NCBI RefSeq assembly: GCF_041199995.1
Contig: NZ_CP165646.1
Coordinates: 1,116,001-1,180,000, forward strand
Direction of reading: 5' to 3'
Source: Leptotrichia sp. HSP-342
GTDB lineage: Bacteria; Fusobacteriota; Fusobacteriia; Fusobacteriales; Leptotrichiaceae
DNA length: 64,000 nt
In this document: in pieces, positions 55,562-64,000 of the stretch
Numbering within the stretch: the first letter of the stretch is position 1
Layout: every line of letters starts with the position of its first letter
Notes under the pieces: generated by a model
Databases searched by the model: none
What the model was told of the DNA's origin: nothing
What the model saw: the letters and a program-made list of their open reading frames with translations, nothing else
Made by a program: the position numbers and the translations under genes

Positions 55562-55753
55562 ACATTTTAGTATGAGATAGGATAGGTTAGTCTTATTAAC
55601 TATATAAACGCCTTTCCTTTATTAAATGGCTTAAACAACTCCATTATAAAGGAAGCTGTTTTTTTTGTAAACTTACATTTCTACACTTGCATAGTGGGGA
55701 GATATATTTTATACGCTTTGAGTACTCAATTGACTATGACTAAATTCAATAAT

Positions 55754-55783
55754 AAAAAATTTACCCTAAGGACTAGGGTAAAT
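55754..55783 (-). terminator. Terminator of rpsP
   Basis: TTTACCCT (55760-55767) pairs with AGGGTAAA (55775-55782); on the minus strand it is followed by a T-run. It lies 47 nt beyond the rpsP stop. Confidence 0.8.
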
Positions 55784-55829
55784 ACTATGAGAAATATGAA
55801 AATTTCACATTTAAGATACTAATTTATAG

Positions 55830-56099
55830 TCATTTTTTCTTAGCTTCTTGGAATTTTGCCCATACTCCTGCTTTTGTTAAAATACTTTTAACAGTTTCAG
55901 TTGGTTGAGCCCCGTGTAATAAGTATTTTAAAACTTCTTCTTCTTTTAATACTACTTGTTTTTCTTCTTCGGAAAGTGGGTTGAATGTTCCTAAGTAAGC
56001 AACTGCTTTTCCATCTCTTTTTGATAAAGCCTCCATAGCAACTATTCTATAGAAAGGAACTTTTTTTCTTCCTAATCTAGTTAATCTTAATTTTAACAT
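55830..56099 (-). CDS. rpsP: 30S ribosomal protein S16
   Basis: 89 residues, normal for S16: MLKLRLTRLGRKKVPFYRIV, AMEALSKRDGKAVAYLGTFN and WLLHGAQPTETV-type KYLLHGAQPTETVKSILTKA. It is a component of the small ribosomal subunit. In many bacteria rpsP starts the rpsP-rimM-trmD operon, but here it is followed by a terminator and IS relics, so it is monocistronic. GGAGG lies upstream on the minus strand. Confidence 0.97.
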   Translation of the reverse strand: MLKLRLTRLGRKKVPFYRIVAMEALSKRDGKAVAYLGTFNPLSEEEKQVVLKEEEVLKYLLHGAQPTETVKSILTKAGVWAKFQEAKKK

Positions 56100-58346
<2,247 letters not shown>

Positions 58347-58463
58347 TTTAGATTTTATAAAGGTATTAAATATAATATTAGTTATATGGGAAATAAATTA
58401 AAAATTAAGATTAGATAACTATTTAAGATAACGCAAAAACATTTTTTTATTTTTCTTAATTAC

Positions 58464-58492
58464 TTGACAATTAATAGTTCTGATAGTATAAT
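58464..58492 (+). promoter_or_regulatory. Consensus sigma-70 promoter of the M15 peptidase gene
   Basis: TTGACA (58464-58469), 17 nt, TATAAT (58487-58492): both hexamers and spacing are perfect consensus. A leader of about 160 nt of A/T-rich DNA separates it from the TTG start; no strong fold seen in it. Confidence 0.8.
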
Positions 58493-58659
58493 AACATAAA
58501 GATTGTTCTAATAATAAGAAAAGTTTATACCTAATTAAAATACTAACATCTCTAAAATTGTATTATACAAATTATAATTTTACAAATCTGAATAATCTTG
58601 TTTTATAAATAATATTTTATTAATATATTAATTTTATATAATAAAGGAGATGAACAAAT

Positions 58660-59355
58660 TTGAAAAAATCAAAGCTTTTAATAGGAATATTCACTATTTT
58701 TAGTATAATGTCAATAGAGAATAAACTTTATGCTTATAATGAAATACAAGGTATATTTAAATCAGGAAATAGAGAAAATAAAAATACATCGGATAGTAAA
58801 CAAACAAAAAGCGAAAATATTCAGATACCACCACAAGTAGAAATTGTTAATGATCCTATGTGGGAATATTATATTGAATATCATGAAAGAATTGATGCAG
58901 AATTGCAAGATGTTTATTATAATCCTTCTCATGAAACCGCAATAAGACATATGGTTTGGGTTGAAGTTCCTATATGGAAATTAAAAAATGGACAAAAAGT
59001 TTCAAGTAAGGCAAAAGTACAAGTATTAAATTTATTAGCAGAAGATGTAAAAAGTATATTTACTGAAATATACAATGGGCCAGAAAAATTTCCTATTAAA
59101 TCGTTAGGAGGATATAATTGGCGTCCTAATGGATTAAAAAGCCTTCATAGTACTGGCCGTGCAATAGATATAAATCCTGATGAAAATCCTCAGCTGGATG
59201 TTGAAGGAAAAGTATTGGTAGGTAAAAAATGGGAACCAGGAATAAATCCTTATTCTATTATTCCAGATGGTGATGTTGTAAAAGCATTTTCTAAGAGGGG
59301 ATGGACCTGGGGAGCTGCATTTTCAAGAGCTGATTATATGCATTTTGACTTTTAA
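58660..59355 (+). CDS. Secreted M15-family peptidase (VanY/CwlK-like)
   Basis: 231 residues beginning with TTG at 58660, the only start that fits AAGGAGATG at 58644-58652. Signal peptide (LLIGIFTIFSIMSIENKLYA). The catalytic domain at residues 120-231 has KSLGGYNWRPNGLKSLHSTG, RAIDINPDENPQ (HxxGxxxD zinc site), AFSKRGWTWGAAFSRADYMH and HFDF (third zinc ligand). These enzymes cut D-Ala or L-Ala-D-Glu bonds of peptidoglycan. It likely acts in the periplasm on wall peptides. Own consensus promoter and downstream terminator. Confidence 0.9.
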   Translation: MKKSKLLIGIFTIFSIMSIENKLYAYNEIQGIFKSGNRENKNTSDSKQTKSENIQIPPQVEIVNDPMWEYYIEYHERIDAELQDVYYNPSHETAIRHMVWVEVPIWKLKNGQKVSSKAKVQVLNLLAEDVKSIFTEIYNGPEKFPIKSLGGYNWRPNGLKSLHSTGRAIDINPDENPQLDVEGKVLVGKKWEPGINPYSIIPDGDVVKAFSKRGWTWGAAFSRADYMHFDF

Positions 59356-59379
59356 TTATAAAAATTTATATATAAAGAT

Positions 59380-59431
59380 AAAAAAGTACCAAAAAACTAT
59401 ATAATAAAAACGTTTAGAGGTACTTTTTTTA
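59380..59431 (+). terminator. Terminator after the M15 peptidase
   Basis: AAAAAGTACC (59381-59390) pairs with GGTACTTTTT (59419-59428), followed by more T. The loop is long (28 nt). Confidence 0.75.
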
Positions 59432-59664
59432 TTTCTAAATTTATTTTCCTTGTTTGTTTATCGATATTGTGTTATACTTTTACTATAATATAGTGTTATT
59501 TAGAAATTAGACCTAAAAATTATAATTATTGATTTAAAATTTTAGAATAGTTTAATTTTTATTAGTCGTGTATTTACTTTTATTTGACAATAAAATTACA
59601 TAAATATAAAAATATGAGTATAAAATTGAATTTATGACCTTTTTTATATAGATGAAGGAGGAAA

Positions 59665-60609
59665 ATGAAAGAATTAATATTTTGCTTGAATGCAACAATG
59701 CCTGTATTTCTGATTATGATACTTGGGTATATCTTTAGGAAAATAGGAATTATAGATTTAGAATTTGCGGATAAGATGAATAGATTTGTATTTTTGGCAC
59801 TTTTGCCTGTACTTTTGTTTAAAGAATTGTCGCTATCTGATTTTTCGGCAATCTGGGATTTGAAATATTTGATGTTCTGTTTTTTTGCAACATTTTTTTC
59901 AATAATGATAATGTGTATTATTTCAGTTTTTTTGAAGGATAAGTCAATTCGTGGGGAATTTATTCAAGCTGGATTCAGAAGCAGTGCTGCTTTGCTTGCT
60001 TATGCTTTTGTGCAGAATGTGTATGGAGAGGCTAAAATTGTGGCTCTTATGGTAATTGGAGCTGTCCCTTTGTACAATGTTGCTTCAGTTGTGATTTTGA
60101 TGTTACTTAGTCCAGAACAGGGGAAATTGAATAGAGTAGTTTTAAAAAATACGTTAAAGGGAGTTATGAAGAATCCTTTAATACTTGGAATTTTGGCTGG
60201 AATGATTTGGGCATTGTTAAAAATTCCGCAGCCAGTAATTATGAAAAAATCAATTTCGACATTTTCTGCAGCGGCAACTCCTCTTGGATTACTTGCACTT
60301 GGAGCAAGTTTTGATGTAAGAGAAGTTTTTTCAAAAATAAAAATTGTATTAGTTTCGTCTTCATTCAAGCTGCTAATTCTTACAGCAATATTTTTACCAA
60401 TAGCAATAAAATTTGGATTTGAGGATGAAAAGCTGGTTGCTGTGCTTGGAATGCTGGGAAGTCCAACTACTCCAACTTCATTTACTATGGCAAGAGGAAT
60501 GGGACATAATGGAGCTGTAACTTCGGGAACTGTTATGATTACTACGATTATGAGTATTTTTACATTAACAGGATGGCTTTATATTTTGAAAATTGCAGGA
60601 TTAGTATAA
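59665..60609 (+). CDS. AEC-family transporter (auxin efflux carrier-like)
   Basis: 314 residues, about ten TM helices in two groups of five with a central charged loop (LSPEQGKLNRVVLKN). Signs of the family: NATMPVFLIMILGYIFRKIG at the N terminus, SAALLAYAFVQNVYGE, PLYNVASVVILMLL, and GMLGSPTTPTSFTMARGMGH near the end. AEC proteins move organic acids such as malate or lactate; substrate unknown. GAAGGAGG precedes the ATG. Confidence 0.9.
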   Translation: MKELIFCLNATMPVFLIMILGYIFRKIGIIDLEFADKMNRFVFLALLPVLLFKELSLSDFSAIWDLKYLMFCFFATFFSIMIMCIISVFLKDKSIRGEFIQAGFRSSAALLAYAFVQNVYGEAKIVALMVIGAVPLYNVASVVILMLLSPEQGKLNRVVLKNTLKGVMKNPLILGILAGMIWALLKIPQPVIMKKSISTFSAAATPLGLLALGASFDVREVFSKIKIVLVSSSFKLLILTAIFLPIAIKFGFEDEKLVAVLGMLGSPTTPTSFTMARGMGHNGAVTSGTVMITTIMSIFTLTGWLYILKIAGLV

Positions 60610-60611
60610 AT

Positions 60612-60640
60612 TTGTTAAATAAATAAAAATTTGGTATAAT
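60612..60640 (+). promoter_or_regulatory. Promoter of the lipoprotein gene
   Basis: TTGTTA (60612-60617), 17 nt, TATAAT (60635-60640), starting 3 nt after the transporter stop codon and 59 nt before the next ATG. Confidence 0.65.
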
Positions 60641-60698
60641 AACAGAGTATTGCGAAAATCATAAATTTTTAAAAATAAAACATTCTGGAGGAAAAATA

Positions 60699-61688
60699 AT
60701 GAAATTGAAAAAATATGCAGTGATTGGAATAATGGCATTGCTAGTTATTGTAGGATGTGATAACAAGGGTAATGACAAAAATGATAAGGATAAAGTAAAA
60801 GTAACGAGTGTAAAAAGGGATATTTCAACAGAGGAAATTGCAAAATATAATGAATATTCAAAATTAAGCGATGTACCAAATTCTGAAGAATGGAATACAT
60901 TTTTTATGGAGATAAAAAAAGAGGAATTTCTTAATGAAACTGGAAATATAAAAAATATTTCGGAAGTGCCGACATTTACTGAAAATTTGGATAGTTCAAT
61001 TAACCTGATTGGTGAATATATAAAAGAAATTACTGATATAATGCAAAAAAGCCCAAAAATGGAAGCTATTGATAAAAATGCTGAAAATCTGATAAATTCA
61101 TTGGTAGAGGAACAAAAGGTACTGACAGAAATTAACGATTATTTTGAAAAAGGTGATTATAAAGCTGATAAGCTGGCAAAAGTCGGAGAATTGAATGACA
61201 AGTATAAAGTTGTATTGCAAAATAGACAGGAAAATCACAAAATTTTTGCTAATTCATTACATGAAATTGCTCAAATAATCAATCAAAAAATAGAGAATCA
61301 ATTACAAAAAGATGGTAAAACAGCAAAATTGAATATTTTAAAATTTGTAAATTCCGTAAATGAATTTGGAAAAACAGCATTTGGAAAAAATAATCTAAAC
61401 TTTGATGAAAATGAAGTAAAAACATTAGAAGAAGCTAATAATAACGTTCAAAATGCATATAAAGCAGTATCTGAAATAACACTAGAAAATGCTAAAAAAG
61501 AAAATATAAGTGAGTCAGATTTCAAAAAAATAAAGGAAAGTTCAAAAACGCTATCAGAAAATATGCAAAAAATGGTAGCAGGCGTAAAAAATCAAAATAT
61601 TCAGGATGTAGTAATGAGTGCAAGTAATATTTTGAGTTCAAAGACAGATTTAGAAAATGTGTTTAATGTTTTAATGGTACAAAGATAG
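60699..61688 (+). CDS. DUF3829-type lipoprotein
   Basis: 329 residues. Good lipobox ALLVIVGC then DNKGND. The mature part is all helical: EIAKYNEYSKLSDVPNSEEW, EKGDYKADKLAKVGELNDKY and VNSVNEFGKTAFGKNN, with no catalytic motif. This fits the DUF3829 (YiiG-like) lipoproteins of unknown function. CTGGAGG precedes the ATG. Ends before a terminator at 61778. Confidence 0.75.
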   Translation: MKLKKYAVIGIMALLVIVGCDNKGNDKNDKDKVKVTSVKRDISTEEIAKYNEYSKLSDVPNSEEWNTFFMEIKKEEFLNETGNIKNISEVPTFTENLDSSINLIGEYIKEITDIMQKSPKMEAIDKNAENLINSLVEEQKVLTEINDYFEKGDYKADKLAKVGELNDKYKVVLQNRQENHKIFANSLHEIAQIINQKIENQLQKDGKTAKLNILKFVNSVNEFGKTAFGKNNLNFDENEVKTLEEANNNVQNAYKAVSEITLENAKKENISESDFKKIKESSKTLSENMQKMVAGVKNQNIQDVVMSASNILSSKTDLENVFNVLMVQR

Positions 61689-61777
61689 AATTTGTACTAA
61701 ACTCTATTTATAATAAAACTGTTATTAAATAAAATAAGCTAATATTTAAATGAAAAAAATTTGAATAACTATAAAAG

Positions 61778-61813
61778 AGGTGGGTAATAATCGCTCACCT
61801 TGTATTTTTTATT
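61778..61813 (+). terminator. Terminator before the ABC transporter
   Basis: AGGTGGG (61778-61784) pairs with CTCACCT (61794-61800), one G-T pair, followed by TGTATTTTTTATT. Confidence 0.7.
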
Positions 61814-61880
61814 CTAATTTTTTAGTATTTAACCATAAATAAAATATATTGAAATATATAAAAGTTATATATTATAATTA

Positions 61881-61910
61881 TTGACAAAATATCGAAAAAA
61901 ATGTTATTAT
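61881..61910 (+). promoter_or_regulatory. Promoter of the amino-acid ABC operon
   Basis: TTGACA (61881-61886), 18 nt, TATTAT (61905-61910), about 65 nt before the start codon, with AGGAGG at 61961-61966. No riboswitch fold was seen between them. Confidence 0.7.
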
Positions 61911-61974
61911 TATAATATATTTAGAAATTAATTTGTAAATTTTAGTATATAAATGAAAGCAGGAGGCGGTAGAA

Positions 61975-62763
61975 ATGAAAAAAATAATGTTGCTTATGAT
62001 TTTTGCATTAAGTGTATTAATGTGCAGTGTCCAGAAGGATGAAAAAGAAGAAAAAGCCAATGCTAACGGTATTCCTAAGAAAATAGTGATTGGGCTTGAT
62101 GATTCATTTGTTCCGATGGGATTTAAAAATGAAAAAGGAGAGATTGTGGGGTTTGATATTGATTTGGCGAGAGCGGTTGCTCAAAAGTTGGGTGCTGAAG
62201 TTGAATTTAAGCCAATAAACTGGGATTCAAAGATACTAGATTTGAATGGTGGAAATATTGATTTAATTTGGAATGGACTTACTATAACAGAGGAAAGAAA
62301 AAAAGAAACTGAAATGTCAAAACCTTATTTTACAAGTCATCAGCTTATAGTGGTTAAGAAGGATTCAAGCATTAATGAAAAAGCTGATTTAACAGGAAAA
62401 AATGTTGGAAGCCAAACTGAAAGCAGTGGAGAAGAAGCTGTGAAAAAATCAGGTGAGGATAAAAAATTTAAAGAATTTAAAACTTATGCTCAATATGACC
62501 AGGCATTTATGGATCTTGATGCAGGGAGAGTTGATGCAATTGTAGCAGATGAAGTGTTGGCAAAATATACTAAAAAGACAAAAGAAACTCAGGCTAAGAA
62601 AGATCTTTATAAAATTTTAAGTGAGAACTATGGAGAAGAAGAATATGGAATTGCTGCTAAAAAAGGAAACACAAAATTAATTGAGGCTATAAATAAAGCT
62701 ATCGAAGAATTGAAAACAGACGGGACTTATCAAAAAATTTATTCAAAGTGGTTTAAAGATTAA
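61975..62763 (+). CDS. Polar amino-acid ABC transporter substrate-binding protein
   Basis: 262 residues. Signal peptide with a Cys (ALSVLMC-SVQKDEKEE) that may be lipid-modified, although Met before Cys is unusual. The type II binding fold shows IVIGLDDSFVPMGFKNEKGE, IVGFDIDLARAVAQKLGAEV, FKPINWDSKILDLNGGNIDL, WNGLTITEERKKE and VGSQTESSGEEAV, typical of His/Gln/Arg/Cys-binding proteins of family SBP_bac_3. Delivers the amino acid to the permease that starts 2 nt later. Confidence 0.94.
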   Translation: MKKIMLLMIFALSVLMCSVQKDEKEEKANANGIPKKIVIGLDDSFVPMGFKNEKGEIVGFDIDLARAVAQKLGAEVEFKPINWDSKILDLNGGNIDLIWNGLTITEERKKETEMSKPYFTSHQLIVVKKDSSINEKADLTGKNVGSQTESSGEEAVKKSGEDKKFKEFKTYAQYDQAFMDLDAGRVDAIVADEVLAKYTKKTKETQAKKDLYKILSENYGEEEYGIAAKKGNTKLIEAINKAIEELKTDGTYQKIYSKWFKD

Positions 62764-62765
62764 TA

Positions 62766-63422
62766 ATGAATCAATCATTATCAATATTTGTAGAATTGTT
62801 AAAAACATTACCTAATGTTGCAATATTGTATGTGTTTACAATCCTATTTTCCGTCCCGTTAGGAATTTTAGGAGCATTAGCATATACAGGGAAAAATAAG
62901 ACAGTAAAATTTTTTATTTCAGTTTACACTTGGATATTTAGAGGAACTCCTTTAATGCTTCAGTTAATGGTGGTTTATTATGGAATACCGCTTATGAAAA
63001 TTGGTAGATATAAAGTTGTGTTAGAGCCATATACGGCGGCAACTATTACTTTTATTATAAATTATGCAGCATATCTTGTGGAAATTATGAGAAGTGGAAT
63101 AGAAAGTATTGATAAAGGACAGCATGAAGCTGCAAAAGTTCTTGGTTATAGTTACTGGCAAAAAATAATATATATTATTTTGCCACAGGCAATAAGAAGA
63201 GTACTGCCAACATTGGGAAATGAAGCAATTACACTTATAAAGGATACTTCATTAATCTATGTTCTCGCTGTAACCGAAGTTATGAAGCGTACAAAGGAAT
63301 TAGCAAACATTTACTATAATATTACGCCATATATTTGTGCAATTATCATTTATCTTGTATTAAGTTTTGCAGTTGATAGATTGTTTAAAAATATTGAGAA
63401 AAGAAATAAAGTCAGAATTTAA
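62766..63422 (+). CDS. Polar amino-acid ABC transporter permease (HisM/GlnP-like)
   Basis: 218 residues with five TM helices. IFRGTPLMLQLMVVYYGIPL and GQHEAAKVLGYSYWQKIIYI, followed by ILPQAIRRVLPTLGNEAI, is the EAA loop that contacts the ATPase. NYAAYLVEIMRSGIESI is the family signature before it. Translationally coupled to the binding protein (2 nt gap). Inner membrane. Confidence 0.95.
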   Translation: MNQSLSIFVELLKTLPNVAILYVFTILFSVPLGILGALAYTGKNKTVKFFISVYTWIFRGTPLMLQLMVVYYGIPLMKIGRYKVVLEPYTAATITFIINYAAYLVEIMRSGIESIDKGQHEAAKVLGYSYWQKIIYIILPQAIRRVLPTLGNEAITLIKDTSLIYVLAVTEVMKRTKELANIYYNITPYICAIIIYLVLSFAVDRLFKNIEKRNKVRI

Positions 63423-63458
63423 GAAATTTTAAAATTAAAGTGGACTAGGAGATAAAGA

Positions 63459-64000
63459 GTGAAAAATGAAAAAATAGTAGAAGTAAAAAATTTGAAAAAA
63501 CAATATGGCGATAATATAATTTTAAAAGATATTAATTTACATATTAATAGAGGAGAAGTTGTCTCATTAATAGGGCCTTCTGGAAGTGGAAAATCGACAA
63601 TTTTACGTTGTATTGTAGATTTAGAGTCGATAACGTCAGGAGAGATTTTGATTGAGGGGAATAATCTGACAGATAAAAATGTAGATAAAAAAATTAAAAA
63701 GGAAATCCTGCTAAAAACAGGAATGGTTTTTCAAACTTTTAATTTATTTCCTCATCTATCAGTTAGAAATAATATAGTAAAGACTTTAAAACTAGTAAAA
63801 AAAATTGATACATCAGAAGCAGAAACTATTGCAAAAAAAATGCTAGATTTAGTGGGATTATCAGATAAGATGAACAGTTTTCCAAATGAACTTTCAGGAG
63901 GTCAGAAACAACGTGTAGCAATAGCAAGAGCATTAGCATTACAGCCAGACATATTACTTTTTGATGAGCCAACTTCAGCACTTGATCCAGAACTTGTAAA
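63459..64000 (+). CDS. Polar amino-acid ABC transporter ATPase (GlnQ-like), partial
   Basis: 180 codons are present before the window ends. Start is GTG 63459, with AGGAGAT at 63447-63453; the nearby ATG is in another frame and stops at once. Walker A GPSGSGKSTILR, Q-loop VFQTFNLFPHLSVRNNI, signature LSGGQKQRVAIARALALQPD and Walker B ILLFDEPTSALDPELV are all in place. Third gene of the ABC operon; C terminus lies outside the window. Confidence 0.95.
   Translation, partial: MKNEKIVEVKNLKKQYGDNIILKDINLHINRGEVVSLIGPSGSGKSTILRCIVDLESITSGEILIEGNNLTDKNVDKKIKKEILLKTGMVFQTFNLFPHLSVRNNIVKTLKLVKKIDTSEAETIAKKMLDLVGLSDKMNSFPNELSGGQKQRVAIARALALQPDILLFDEPTSALDPELV

Noticed and set aside
61810..61974. Possible riboswitch upstream of the amino-acid ABC operon.
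   Set aside because: A simple promoter and about 65 nt of A/T leader are seen; no stable fold.

Overview
The window is very AT-rich and reads as a Gram-negative-type anaerobe of the Fusobacteriota, most likely Leptotrichia or a close relative. This rests on base composition, the very A/T-biased codon use, strong AAGGAG-type ribosome binding sites, many short secreted or lipoproteins in paralogous sets, DKNYY-repeat and DUF4300-type proteins, and the mix of insertion sequences. It is an inference from recognition; no rRNA or tRNA gene is present to confirm it.

Layout. 1-9.9 kb: housekeeping and repair genes (YbgC thioesterase, rpiB, HIT hydrolase, SpoU/TrmH methyltransferase, Bro-N protein, TfoX-N protein, endonuclease IV, nitroreductase) around two large tandem DKNYY-repeat secreted paralogues. 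9.9-12.1 kb: accessory patch with a lipoprotein, a decayed nitroreductase tail, yjdF behind a structured leader that can hide its Shine-Dalgarno sequence, and a zeta-type kinase toxin preceded by a 57-codon putative antitoxin. 12.2-16 kb: gltX and convergent ligA sharing a terminator. 16-18.6 kb: decayed insertion sequences. 18.6-24.4 kb: a three-gene set (TPR protein, membrane protein, N-acetylmuramoyl-L-alanine amidase), an aminotransferase and queH. 24.4-25.2 kb: a type III toxin-antitoxin-like locus (strong promoter, structured RNA, terminator, ToxN/AbiQ-like toxin with a frameshift near its start). 25.3-33.9 kb: an OmpR-type two-component system, a PepSY protein, and families of duplicated secreted proteins; two of these share a 45-bp promoter block that looks like a response-regulator target.

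33.9-40.2 kb is a transposon graveyard: an IS5-type relic next to an ISAs1 relic, which holds a second ISAs1 copy in the opposite orientation with a 9-bp target duplication, which in turn holds an IS630 copy; mscL follows, then IS3-, IS481- and other relics and a third ISAs1 copy. 40.2-44.1 kb: DUF1003, cupin, membrane and lipoprotein genes. 44.2-54.7 kb: a DEAD-box helicase, a His-rich metal P-type ATPase with an ArsR/SmtB-type operator, a DXS-like enzyme, a Fic protein, and a lysC-hom pair for the aspartate pathway. 54.7-57.2 kb: an IS200-type tnpA relic split by a short IS630-derived element, rpsP, and an unexplained gap. 57.2-64 kb: mnmA, an M15 peptidase, an AEC transporter, a DUF3829-type lipoprotein, and a polar amino-acid ABC transporter (binding protein, permease, ATPase) that runs off the end.

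The points most worth following are the frameshifted ToxIN-like locus, the yjdF leader, the zeta-type toxin pair, the shared promoter block beside the two-component system, the TPR/membrane/amidase set, and the nested transposons. No insertion sequence in the window appears intact.
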